From Halorientalis marina (GTDB taxonomy: Archaea > Halobacteriota > Halobacteria > Halobacteriales > Haloarculaceae): a DNA stretch of 64,000 nucleotides. How positions within the stretch are numbered: position 1 is the stretch's first letter; the number at the start of each line of letters is the position of its first letter. A program made the translations under genes and the position numbers. Below the pieces are notes generated by a model, which saw only the letters and a list, made by a program, of their open reading frames with translations, did not search any database and was not told the DNA's origin. Location of the stretch: contig NZ_CP095487.1 of the NCBI RefSeq assembly GCF_023028345.1, positions 2,294,001 to 2,358,000 on the forward strand, read 5' to 3'. Positions 27,712 through 36,107 of this stretch are shown here, in pieces.

Positions 27712-29490
27712 ATGAGACGAGGTGTCGCCGCACTCGCTATCGCCCTCCTCGCCCTCGCCGGCGGTACCGTCGTCTCGACCGCGACTGCCGCGCCACAGTC
27801 CGCACCGACCTCGACGGCTCCGGCTAGCAACGCGACGGCCTCCACGACCACAGCGGCCGACACCGGGACGGCTGGCAACGCAACGGCCACGACACCGCCG
27901 ACCGTCAACGTCAGCGTCAACGGTGAATCCGTCTCGGACGGCGAGTTCCGCGTCCTCAGGGACGAGACGACGGCCGTGCTCCGTGCACGGATCGAGGCCG
28001 ACAGCGGCCGCTCGCTGGACACCGTCCTCGTGCAGGTCGGCGACGAGATCGTAGTGGACCCCGACGACCCCGGCGACAGCGTCACGATCAACCGCACGCT
28101 CCCCATCGGCGCCGGCAACAACACCATCAGGGTCGTCGCGGAGGACGACCAGGATCAGCTCACCTCCACGCGCTTCCTGCTCTACCTCGAACGAGTCCCG
28201 CCGGCGATGGACCTCGAAACGCCGGTTGACACCGTCCCCGACCCCTACCAGTACGAGAACGTGGTCACGAACAGGACGCTGACGAACTGGAGCGGGCGCT
28301 TCCGGGATTTGACCGGCTTCCGGGACGCGACGGTGTCGTTCGCACACCCCGGTTCAGGTGACGTGTACCGGACGTTCAGCGTCGGGCCCGACCCATCGTT
28401 CGACAAGGAGGTCCTCCTCCGCTACGGGCGCACGGACGTCCGCGTCGTCTCCACGGACACGCTCGGGAACCGCCACATCACGACGTTCACCACGCGTGTG
28501 ATAGACGAGCGCGGCCCGTCTATCGACCTCGGCATCGACGAGACGCCGCTCGAATCCCCCTGGTACAACGTCAGCGCGGCCGTCTCGGACAACGTCTGGG
28601 TTCAGAACGTCTCCGTCGACGTGTTGTACCTGGGGCGGACCCCGTACCAGGAGTACGGCCGTCACTACGAGCCGGTCGAGCGCGAGCGATACAGACACTC
28701 CGGGGAACGGCGGTCGGTGTCGTTCGAGCAGGGCGTGCGACTCCTGACGGGGCGGAACATCGTCTCCGTGACGGCCGTCGACCACCTCGGACAGGAGACG
28801 GTTCGGACCTTCGAGGTGGACTACTACCCCGAGCGCGAGCGACCGCCAGCAGTCTCCTTCCTCCGGAACGCGACACGGATCGAGGGCAACGAATCGGCGT
28901 TCGTCTCGGCGGTCGTGACCGACGCGAACAGCGACCTCCGACGCGTGATCGTGGAAGTCGAGAACCTCGACCGGCGACAGTTGACCGACGTGGAGTCCTA
29001 CCGGCTCGACAACGAGTCGACGTTCCTGTTCGAGCGGTCGCTCGACATCGCGCCGGGCGTCAGCGAAGTCCAGATCACGGCTATCGACGGGGAGCGGAAC
29101 CTGACGACGGAACACCTCTACATCGACACGCGCGCCGGGCGGCAGACTCAGGACCCGCCGCCGGGCTACGAGGACGTCGCGAACGACACCGACGACGGCA
29201 CCGTCGACCCGTCACTCCCGGACGGTCCGACGACGGCCACGCCCGACCGGCCGACCACGGACGCACCGATGACCGAGGGGACACCAGAGGGCGACGGGAC
29301 GGCGACCGCGGACGGAAGTGAGGGCGGAACCGACAGCGGTGAAGCGGCCACCGCCACGCCGAGCGGTGGTCCCGCCGCCGGTGGCGGCGGGCTCCTCGCC
29401 GGCCTCACGTCGCTGCCGGTCCTCGCGGCGCTGGCCGTCGTGCTGGTCGGTGGCGGCTACTACGTCTGGATCAAACTGACCCGGGTCTGA
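27712..29490 (+). CDS. Large secreted/surface-anchored protein with Ig-like modules
   Basis: A 592-aa protein with an N-terminal signal peptide (ALAIALLALAGGTVVSTATA), a Thr/Ala-rich segment, then about 430 residues of beta-rich repeats resembling Ig/cadherin-like folds (NVSVNGESVSDGEFRV; the HITTFTTRVIDE and VRTFEVDYYPE strand patterns recur). A Thr/Asp/Gly-rich spacer precedes a C-terminal helix (LPVLAALAVVLVGGGYYVWI) ending in basic residues, so the protein should be tethered by its C-terminus. There are many N-glycosylation sequons. No PGF-CTERM motif is evident. Adhesion or S-layer association is a guess. Confidence 0.82.
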   Translation: MRRGVAALAIALLALAGGTVVSTATAAPQSAPTSTAPASNATASTTTAADTGTAGNATATTPPTVNVSVNGESVSDGEFRVLRDETTAVLRARIEADSGRSLDTVLVQVGDEIVVDPDDPGDSVTINRTLPIGAGNNTIRVVAEDDQDQLTSTRFLLYLERVPPAMDLETPVDTVPDPYQYENVVTNRTLTNWSGRFRDLTGFRDATVSFAHPGSGDVYRTFSVGPDPSFDKEVLLRYGRTDVRVVSTDTLGNRHITTFTTRVIDERGPSIDLGIDETPLESPWYNVSAAVSDNVWVQNVSVDVLYLGRTPYQEYGRHYEPVERERYRHSGERRSVSFEQGVRLLTGRNIVSVTAVDHLGQETVRTFEVDYYPERERPPAVSFLRNATRIEGNESAFVSAVVTDANSDLRRVIVEVENLDRRQLTDVESYRLDNESTFLFERSLDIAPGVSEVQITAIDGERNLTTEHLYIDTRAGRQTQDPPPGYEDVANDTDDGTVDPSLPDGPTTATPDRPTTDAPMTEGTPEGDGTATADGSEGGTDSGEAATATPSGGPAAGGGGLLAGLTSLPVLAALAVVLVGGGYYVWIKLTRV

Positions 29491-29493
29491 GTC

Positions 29494-30009
29494 TCAGTCG
29501 TACCGCTCCCTGATGGCGGCCGCGAGGTCGTCAGGGTCCGTCGTCACGGACTCGCCGATCCCTATCTCGTCGCCGACTGTAATTTCGCCGCCAGTCTCGA
29601 CGCGGGCACAGATGCCGCCGCGGTCGCCACCGAGCGCCGCCGCGACCCCCTCCTCGTCGGCCACGTCTTCGACGTGCGCACAGGGTGGGCGCGGGCGCGT
29701 CCCCACGAGTGCTGCGTCCCCGATTCGGAACCGGGTATCGAGCAGGTCGCGAAGTTCGACCCCCTCGGTGACGACGTTCCGGCGGTGGCGGCCGTCGGTG
29801 AGGTCGATGCCGGTCTCGTCGAGAATCGTCGCCAGGGCAGCCGAGTCGACGAGCGTGACCTCGCACTCGTCGAACCCCGAGTAGTAGCCAGTGCCGCGGT
29901 AGTAGCGGTCGCCTTCGAGCCCGCGGTCGGCGACGGCCCGGACCGACTCCACGGGAGCCATGGGTTCGGATTCGGCCGCGGCCAACCAGAGCCGGGTGAC
30001 GGTTCCCAT
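29494..30009 (-). CDS. MOSC-domain protein
   Basis: A 171-aa MOSC (molybdenum cofactor sulfurase C-terminal) protein. The MOSC pattern is visible: AVADRGLEGDRYYRGTG, VTLVDSAAL, RRNVVTEGVELRDL, FRIGDAALVGTRPRPPCAHV and the Cys in GGICARV. Stand-alone MOSC proteins probably carry sulfur or act on Moco-dependent N-oxo reduction; MoaA is in this window but 18 kb away. It is convergent with the surface protein (three bases apart) and divergent from the TFB-like gene. Confidence 0.88.
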   Translation of the reverse strand: MGTVTRLWLAAAESEPMAPVESVRAVADRGLEGDRYYRGTGYYSGFDECEVTLVDSAALATILDETGIDLTDGRHRRNVVTEGVELRDLLDTRFRIGDAALVGTRPRPPCAHVEDVADEEGVAAALGGDRGGICARVETGGEITVGDEIGIGESVTTDPDDLAAAIRERYD

Positions 30010-30087
30010 ACCTCGACTGGGGGTGCCACGAGCAAAAGCGACTCGTCGACGGGCCGTCGGTCGTGGCGAGTCCTGGGCACCGGCAGG

Positions 30088-30095
30088 GTTTACAA
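30088..30095 (+). promoter_or_regulatory. TATA-like box of the TFB-like gene
   Basis: GTTTACAA centred 27 nt before the GTG at 30118; this supports a leaderless GTG start. Confidence 0.5.
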
Positions 30096-30117
30096 CGATT
30101 CGGGGAGAAGGGCGTGT

Positions 30118-30426
30118 GTGTACCGCGCGAGCGACGAAGTAGCGAACGAGGAGTGGCTCGGTGACCTCGACGAGGCGGCCGACCGCCTCGACCTCGACGA
30201 CGACGCGCGGAGTCGCGCGACCGATCTGTTCCTCTCGACGGTCCCGGACGCGGACCGCTCGAAGCGCGCGACGCTCGCGACGAGCCTCTACGTCGGGGCG
30301 CTGATCGCCGGCGACCGGCGCTCGCAGTCGGCGGTCGCGGAGGCGACGGGCGTCGCTCGCCTGACGATTCAGCAGCGCTGGAAGGAGTTGCTCGAGACCG
30401 CCGGGCTGGACGCGCCGGAGTGGTGA
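30118..30426 (+). CDS. Single cyclin-box TFB-like protein
   Basis: A 102-aa protein resembling one cyclin repeat of archaeal transcription factor B: helices LDEAADRLDLDDDARSRA, ATLATSLYVGALIAGDRRSQ and the C-terminal recognition-like helix SAVAEATGVARLTIQQRWKEL. A full TFB has a zinc ribbon, B-finger and two cyclin repeats (about 300 aa); here only one repeat is present. It may bind DNA or compete with TFB/TBP contacts. GTG start supported by the TATA spacing. Longer upstream frame residues are not homologous. Confidence 0.8.
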   Translation: MYRASDEVANEEWLGDLDEAADRLDLDDDARSRATDLFLSTVPDADRSKRATLATSLYVGALIAGDRRSQSAVAEATGVARLTIQQRWKELLETAGLDAPEW

Positions 30427-30448
30427 GGCCGGGCGCGAACGCCGAGAA

Positions 30449-30943
30449 TCAGGTATCGGGGTGGCGCGACCGCCCGTCCCGGTCCGGCGTGAGATTGCCG
30501 TGTTCGTCGATCTCACCGCTGACGATCCGCGTCGAGGAGATGATATCGCCGTCCTCGGCGTAGACGTGGTCGACGACCTCGATGTCGAGGGGGTCCATCC
30601 CGCGCTCGCGCCGGATTTCGTTGACGCGGCGGCCGCCGGTCTCGGTCTCGGGGGAGACGACGAGCACGTCGAACTGCTCCTCGGTCGCGATCCCGGTTGG
30701 CTCCTCGAGTTCGCGGATCTCGTAGTCCCGGTCGTACTCGTCGGCGAACGCCGCGAGTTCGTTTTCGAGGTCGCGCCGTCGGTCGGCGAAGGAACGGACG
30801 TAGCGGTCCTCGTCGCGCGTCTTCGGCGCGAGGTCGTCGCTCGTCAGCCCGACCGTCACGTCACCCAGTTCGAACGCGCGGTCGAACAGCGCGCGGTGCC
30901 CGTCGTGTACGGGGTCGAACGTCCCGCCCAGCGCGACCTTCAT
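30449..30943 (-). CDS. coaD: Phosphopantetheine adenylyltransferase (archaeal type)
   Basis: A 164-aa nucleotidyltransferase forming dephospho-CoA from 4'-phosphopantetheine and ATP. The (H/T)xGH-type motif appears as GGTFDPVHDGHRAL, and the ISSTRI motif (IISSTRIVSGEID) is near the C-terminus. The protein fits the archaeal/eukaryotic branch rather than bacterial CoaD. The ATG MKVALGG is chosen. It shares a 102-base divergent promoter region with the FMN reductase gene, with TATA-like words about 27 nt from each start. Confidence 0.9.
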   Translation of the reverse strand: MKVALGGTFDPVHDGHRALFDRAFELGDVTVGLTSDDLAPKTRDEDRYVRSFADRRRDLENELAAFADEYDRDYEIRELEEPTGIATEEQFDVLVVSPETETGGRRVNEIRRERGMDPLDIEVVDHVYAEDGDIISSTRIVSGEIDEHGNLTPDRDGRSRHPDT

Positions 30944-31045
30944 ATCTCCCGGGATGGAACCCTCGTGGTTTAGTGGTGTCGGATTCACAGCGGCGACCGC
31001 GGTTTGGCTCCCACTTCTAAGGGGTCGCCCGTCGTCGAGTCGGGC

Positions 31046-31636
31046 ATGGCACACCCACACGTCGTCGCGATTCCCGGGAGCCTCCGGGACGCCAGCCACA
31101 CTCGCAAAGCACTGTCGTACGCCCTCGACGCCGCCGAGGACGCGGGCGGCGGCACGGAACTGCTCGACCTCCGGGAGTGGGACCTGCCAGTCTACGACGC
31201 CGACGCCAGCGACGCCGGCGACGCCGCGGCCTTCACCGAGCGGGTCCGGGCGGCCGATGCCGTCCTGCTCGGGACGCCGGTCTACCACGGCTCCTACGCC
31301 ACACCGCTGAAGAACGCGCTCGACTACTGCGGGTTCGACGAGTTCGACGGGACGACGGTCGGCCTCCTGTCGGTCGCGGGCGGCGCCTTCCCGATCACAG
31401 CGCTCGACCACCTCCGTTCGGTCTGTCGCGCGCTAAACGCCTGGGTTCTCCCCCACCAGGCGGCCGTCCCGAAGGCCCGGAACGCCTTCGACGGCGGGCC
31501 CGACGACTGGACCTGGGCCGACGAGGAGGTGGCCGAGCGGGTCGCCGTCCTGGGCGAGCGGGTCGTCCAGTACGCGAACATCGAACCCGACCCGCCCTGT
31601 CTGGAGAGCCGGGAGAACGTCGGCGCGGACGACTGA
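31046..31636 (+). CDS. NAD(P)H-dependent FMN reductase
   Basis: A 196-aa flavodoxin-like reductase. The FMN phosphate loop is GSLRDASHTRKAL, and the second loop TPVYHGSYATPLKNALDY is the diagnostic NADPH-dependent FMN reductase signature. It probably supplies reduced FMN or acts as a quinone or iron reductase; nothing nearby decides. The C-terminal 20 residues are acidic and disordered. Divergent from coaD. Confidence 0.88.
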   Translation: MAHPHVVAIPGSLRDASHTRKALSYALDAAEDAGGGTELLDLREWDLPVYDADASDAGDAAAFTERVRAADAVLLGTPVYHGSYATPLKNALDYCGFDEFDGTTVGLLSVAGGAFPITALDHLRSVCRALNAWVLPHQAAVPKARNAFDGGPDDWTWADEEVAERVAVLGERVVQYANIEPDPPCLESRENVGADD

Positions 31637-31669
31637 CCCGTCAGCCGGCGGCCGACCGGTGCCACCGGT

Positions 31670-32680
31670 TCAGGGGAGCGTTAACAGCCCGAGCGTCGCG
31701 GACCGGTCGCCGGAGTCCCAGACGACGCGGACCTGTGAACCGCTCTCGAGGCCGGAGACGTCCACGGTGACGCTGTCGCCGGCAGCGATCTCGCCTTCGA
31801 ACGTCGCGTTCGCCGGTTCCCCATCGACGAGGACCGTCAGGTTCGAGCCGTCGGCGGTGTCGCCGGCCTGGTGGGTGATCGTGACCGTCTCCGCGTTCGC
31901 GTCGTACTCGAAGGCGAAGGAGATCCGTGGCGTCTCGGCGACCGTGCCGGTCGTCTGCGGTGAGACGCCGACTGCGGTGTATTCCGGGCGGCCGCGAACG
32001 GGCGTGACCTCGGAGAACGGTCTGTCGAGGAGCGACCCGAACGGGAACTCCATGTCCCCGCTCACGGGCACGTCGTACGTGACCGTCGCCCGGTAGACCC
32101 CCTCGGCGCGCTCGGTGAACGAGGCCTCGCGGCTGTCGAGGTCCATCTGTCGCCCGCCGCCCCAGACGACGTAGTGACTGTCGTGGGCGTTCCGGTAGGT
32201 CTCGTCGACGTAGAACCACAGCTCGAACCGGTCGGCCGCCTCGTCGTAGACCGGCGTCGCGAACGCGTGCTGGGCGCCGTCCGTCGGGTCGAGCGTCGGT
32301 CCGACTTCGAGTGGGGGTCCCGAGGGCGTCGGCGTCGGGGAAGAACTGCCACCACTCTCGCCACCGCCGTTGACGGGGACGCCGTCGTGGATACCGCGAA
32401 GCGCCCAGGTCATCTCGACCGGGGCCGTGAACGAGATTTCGGTGTCGGAGACGGACACCGAGCCGTCGCTGACCGCGGCCACGTCGACGGTGTATCTCCC
32501 GTTTTCGGCGACGAGGTCGTCGCCGCTGGGGGTCGGGCTGGGGGTGTTCGTGCCGGTCCCGGTCGTCGGACTGGCGTCGCCGGTGTCGGGAGCGGCGGTC
32601 GATTCGTTCGATGCGTCCGTACAGCCTGCGACCGTGGCGGCGGCCGCGAGGCCGAGCAGGAACCGTCGGCGGCGGACCAT
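31670..32680 (-). CDS. Tat lipoprotein, hypothetical
   Basis: A 336-aa exported protein. RRRRFLLGLAAAATVAGC combines a twin-arginine motif with a lipobox, followed by a Thr/Ser/Pro linker with TPSPTPSG. The mature part has a beta-rich domain (about 60-260) and a C-terminal Ig-like segment ending RVVWDSGDRSATLGLLTLP. No catalytic motif recognised. The ATG MVRRRRF is chosen because a TATAAAT-like box on the opposite strand is 29 nt away; the alternative ATG at 32701 would be too close to it. Confidence 0.82.
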   Translation of the reverse strand: MVRRRRFLLGLAAAATVAGCTDASNESTAAPDTGDASPTTGTGTNTPSPTPSGDDLVAENGRYTVDVAAVSDGSVSVSDTEISFTAPVEMTWALRGIHDGVPVNGGGESGGSSSPTPTPSGPPLEVGPTLDPTDGAQHAFATPVYDEAADRFELWFYVDETYRNAHDSHYVVWGGGRQMDLDSREASFTERAEGVYRATVTYDVPVSGDMEFPFGSLLDRPFSEVTPVRGRPEYTAVGVSPQTTGTVAETPRISFAFEYDANAETVTITHQAGDTADGSNLTVLVDGEPANATFEGEIAAGDSVTVDVSGLESGSQVRVVWDSGDRSATLGLLTLP

Positions 32681-32705
32681 ACTGGCCCCGTTGTCGGTCA
32701 TCTGG

Positions 32706-32712
32706 TATAAAT
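32706..32712 (-). promoter_or_regulatory. TATA box of the Tat lipoprotein gene
   Basis: ATTTATA in transcript sense, 29 nt before the ATG at 32680 and only about 8 nt before the ATG at 32701, so it decides the start. Confidence 0.6.
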
Positions 32713-32783
32713 CGTGGCCGTCGGTTTCCGGGCCGGAAAGCGAACCCGCAACGGTCATACCGGACTCGGCCCTAGGGTCTTCC

Positions 32784-33437
32784 GTGACGCAGTGGGTCGA
32801 GAATCCGACCGGGGGGCGCGACCGCGGCCCCGTAGCCATCCTCCGCGCCTGGGCCGAGGTCCTCGTGCGACCGCGCCGGTTCTTCCGGGGCGGCGTCGCG
32901 CCGGGCGACCAGGCGCCGGGGCTGGTGTTCGCCGCCGTCGTCGTCCTCGTCGAGGAACTGACGCGGCTCGCGCTCGTCGGCGGCATCTACCCGACCGTCG
33001 GGGGACAGCCCGCCGCATCGACCGCGCTCTTTCTCGCGCTCGCGGTCGTCCTCGTGATGCCCGCGACCCTCCACCTGACCGCCGCGCTCCAGACGCTCAT
33101 CCTGATGGCGACCGCGCCGGACCGCGGCGGCGTCAGCGAGACCGTCCAGGTGCTCGCGTACGCCACCGCGCCCTGTGTGATCGTCGGCGTCCCCGTTCCG
33201 GCAGTCCGGTTCGTCGGCGCTCTCTACGGCGTCGTTCTGCTCGTCGTCGGTACGTCCGTCGTCCACGGGACGAGCGTCCCGAAGACGGTCCCGCTCGTCG
33301 CGGTCCCGGCGGCCATCGTCTTCGGCTACGGCTTCCGCGGGTTCGGCGCGGGAGCCGCCCTGCTCGCGGACCTCGGCTACGGCTCGCTACTGGACGGGTT
33401 GCTGATGGCGTTCGCGGCCGGCGGCGTGCCGGCCTGA
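32784..33437 (+). CDS. Yip1-family membrane protein
   Basis: A 217-aa protein with about five membrane helices and the Yip1 pattern: an N-terminal RPRRFFRG motif preceding the first helix, then AGVVVLVEEL-like and LATAPCVI-like segments (seen as AYATAPCVIVGVPVP). Haloarchaeal Yip1-like proteins are uncharacterised. The GTG beginning VTQWVENP is used since no ATG precedes the conserved motif. Divergent from the Tat lipoprotein gene. Confidence 0.78.
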   Translation: MTQWVENPTGGRDRGPVAILRAWAEVLVRPRRFFRGGVAPGDQAPGLVFAAVVVLVEELTRLALVGGIYPTVGGQPAASTALFLALAVVLVMPATLHLTAALQTLILMATAPDRGGVSETVQVLAYATAPCVIVGVPVPAVRFVGALYGVVLLVVGTSVVHGTSVPKTVPLVAVPAAIVFGYGFRGFGAGAALLADLGYGSLLDGLLMAFAAGGVPA

Positions 33438-33477
33438 CGGCGGGAGTCTTTAGCGGGCGGGCGGCGTATCGCCAACC

Positions 33478-33741
33478 ATGCTCACGCTGAACCTGGAGGA
33501 GTTCATGGTCGAACTCAAGGAGGGGTCGCTCAAGCACGTCGGGCCGACGAACAAGGCCGCGACGGTCAAGCTCTACGACATCGACGGGCTGGAGGTCAGG
33601 GAGTTCGGCGACGAGCGGGTGAAACTGACCTTCGCGGACGACGAGGGGAACGAGGTCGAGATCGCGCTGTTCCCCGAACAGGCCAGCGAGGTCGCCCGCG
33701 GTATCGAGGCGCTCGAAGACGGGAGCGAGGTGTACGACTGA
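33478..33741 (+). CDS. Conserved small hypothetical protein
   Basis: An 87-aa acidic cytoplasmic protein with a beta-rich pattern (TVKLYDIDGLEVREFGDERVKLTFADD) and a C-terminal helix (PEQASEVARGIEALEDG). No cysteines or membrane segment. Not assigned to a family I can name with confidence. It starts 40 bases after the Yip1 gene and may share its transcript. Confidence 0.75.
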   Translation: MLTLNLEEFMVELKEGSLKHVGPTNKAATVKLYDIDGLEVREFGDERVKLTFADDEGNEVEIALFPEQASEVARGIEALEDGSEVYD

Positions 33742-33866
33742 CGGGCCGGCCCACCCGGAGACTGCCCCAGGACCACTGTGCCGGGGGAATCACGGGACCG
33801 TCGAAGGTAACCGGCGGGCGCTTCGATTCGACAACCGTTTTAGGGCGGGTCCGCTTGTGGACGCTA

Positions 33867-36026
33867 ATGGGAAGCTGTATCATTTGCGGTACGGACGTCG
33901 ACGGTCACATCTGCGAGACGCATCAGCAAGACGCGGTCTTCGAGTTCCGCGGGACACAGCCCGACCAGCTGACGCCGGGGCGGTTCTACCGCGGCACGGT
34001 CGACGGCTACGCCGAGTTCGGCGTGTTCGTCGACATCGGCGACCGCGTGACCGGCCTGCTCCACCGAAGCGAGCTCGATCAGCGTCTCGAATCGCTCGAC
34101 TGGGATGCCGGTGACACCGTGTTCGTCCAGGTCAAGAACGTCCGCGACAACGGCAACATCGACCTCGGTTGGTCCATCCGCCAGGCCGAGCGGGAGTTCC
34201 GTGGCACGCTCATCGACGACCCCGACGAGGATCACGAACTGCTGAAGGAGGAAGTCGAGAACGACGGCGAGGACGACGACGAACCGATCCGCCACGAAGT
34301 CGGCGAGGTCCCCGACTCTGCCGGCTCGGCCGACCGCCGCTCGGCCGGTGATACCGGGACACCAACGGACGGCGGTGGCACGGACGCCGCCACGGAATCC
34401 GACGGCGAGGACGACGACGTGACGACGGAAGCCACCGAAGCCGGCAGCGGCGACGGCGGTTCGGCCGGCGGCAGCGCCGGACAGGCAGTCGTCGAAGAGT
34501 CACCCGAGGCCGAGGAGGTCGAACTGACCCAGGTCGAAATCGGCACGCTCGACGATCTCGTCGGCGACGACGTTCGTATCGAAGGCGAGATCATCGACAT
34601 CCGACAGACCAGCGGCCCGACGGTGTTCGAGATTCGTGACGAGTCCGGCGCAGTCGACTGCGCGGCCTTCGAGGAAGCGGGCGTCCGCGCCTATCCCGGC
34701 GTCGAGAACGGCGACGTGGTCCGCCTCGACGGCGAAGTCCGCGAGCGACGGGGCGAACTCCAGGTCGAGACGGAGGCGCTGCTCGTCCTCGAAGACGAGG
34801 AGCGGGAGGCAGTCACCCAGCGGATGGCCGATGCCCTGACCGAGCGAGCGACGCCCGAGGACGTCGACCCGCTGGCCGTCGACGACGCCGTCGACGCGGT
34901 GCTCGACGAGGTCCGCGAGGCCGCGACCGCGATCCGGCGTGCGGTACTCGAGGACCGACCGGTCGTCGTCCGCCACACCGCGACTGCGGACGGCTACGTG
35001 GCCGGCGTCGCCATCGAGCGGGCGACGCTCCCGCTGGTCCGCGAACAGCACAGCGGTGCCGACGCGGAGTACCACTACTTCGACCGCCGCCCGCTCGAAG
35101 ACGGCGTCTACGACATGGGCGATGCGACCAAGGACGTGACGGGGATGCTCGACAACCGCGAACGCCACGACGAGAAGCTCCCGCTGTTCGTGTTCACCGC
35201 CGCCGGCGCGACCCGTGAATCCCTCGACGGCTTCGACCTGCTGGACGTCTACGGCGCCGAACGGATCGTCGTCGACGCCGCCGAGGCCGACGACGAGGTC
35301 GCGGAGACCGTCGAAACCATCGTCTCGCCGTCGCTCGCGGACACCGACGCGACGACGACCGCGAGCGCGCTGGCCGCCAACGTCGCCGTCCACGTCGACG
35401 ACGACGCGCGCGACGACCTCGCACACCTCCCCGCCGTGAGTTTCTGGGAGGACGCCCCCGAGGTGTACGTCGAGACCGCCGCCGAAGCCGGCTACGACGC
35501 GGACGAAACCCGGGAGATTCGGGAGGCCATCGCACTCGAAGCCTACTACCAGTCCTACGAGGACAAGCGCGAACTCATCACCGATCTCCTGTTCCCCGAG
35601 GACGAGGCCGAGCGCGGCCTCGCGGGCCACGTCAGCGAGCAGTTCCGCACGAAACTGAGTGCGGAGGTCGACACCGCGAACGCCAACCTCGAAACCCGCG
35701 AGGTCGGCGACGCGACCCTCGCAGTCCTGGATACGGATTCCTACACCCACCGCTACGAGTTCCCGCCGAAGAGCCTCCTGCTCGACGAGCTGTTCCGCGA
35801 GCACCGCGACGAGGTCGACGCCGTCCTGGGCCTGGAGTCGGACGAACTCATCCTCCGCAGTCACGACCCGCTCGACGTCCACGCCATCGCCGAAGCGGCC
35901 GGCGAGGCAGTCCCCGAGGCCGGCCTCGCCGCAAAGAGCGCCCGCGACGGCCGGCTGGAGTTCCTCTCCGGCGAGCGTGACGCCGTCCTCGAAGCGGTCG
36001 TCGAGACAGTCGCCGACCGGCTCTGA
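33867..36026 (+). CDS. RecJ/DHH-like protein with zinc finger, S1 and OB domains; catalytic motifs degraded
   Basis: A 719-aa protein. Order: a CxxC...CxxxH knuckle at the N-terminus (CIICGTDVDGHICETH), an S1 RNA-binding domain (about 35-105, FYRGTVDGYAEFGVFVDIGD), a long acidic linker, an OB-fold (about 220-300, VRIEGEIIDIRQ), and a DHH/RecJ-type core. Motif I reads H370-TATADG where active RecJ proteins have DxDG, and the DHH signature is D470-A-A. Key metal ligands are therefore missing, suggesting a non-catalytic, Cdc45-like or RNA-binding role. Monocistronic. Confidence 0.87.
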   Translation: MGSCIICGTDVDGHICETHQQDAVFEFRGTQPDQLTPGRFYRGTVDGYAEFGVFVDIGDRVTGLLHRSELDQRLESLDWDAGDTVFVQVKNVRDNGNIDLGWSIRQAEREFRGTLIDDPDEDHELLKEEVENDGEDDDEPIRHEVGEVPDSAGSADRRSAGDTGTPTDGGGTDAATESDGEDDDVTTEATEAGSGDGGSAGGSAGQAVVEESPEAEEVELTQVEIGTLDDLVGDDVRIEGEIIDIRQTSGPTVFEIRDESGAVDCAAFEEAGVRAYPGVENGDVVRLDGEVRERRGELQVETEALLVLEDEEREAVTQRMADALTERATPEDVDPLAVDDAVDAVLDEVREAATAIRRAVLEDRPVVVRHTATADGYVAGVAIERATLPLVREQHSGADAEYHYFDRRPLEDGVYDMGDATKDVTGMLDNRERHDEKLPLFVFTAAGATRESLDGFDLLDVYGAERIVVDAAEADDEVAETVETIVSPSLADTDATTTASALAANVAVHVDDDARDDLAHLPAVSFWEDAPEVYVETAAEAGYDADETREIREAIALEAYYQSYEDKRELITDLLFPEDEAERGLAGHVSEQFRTKLSAEVDTANANLETREVGDATLAVLDTDSYTHRYEFPPKSLLLDELFREHRDEVDAVLGLESDELILRSHDPLDVHAIAEAAGEAVPEAGLAAKSARDGRLEFLSGERDAVLEAVVETVADRL

Positions 36027-36107
36027 GAACGGCCGCCGCCCGCCCCCGGTCCGACAGCGACACGCTTATTCGCGCCACGCGACGAGTGTGGGCAACGACA
36101 GCGGCCC

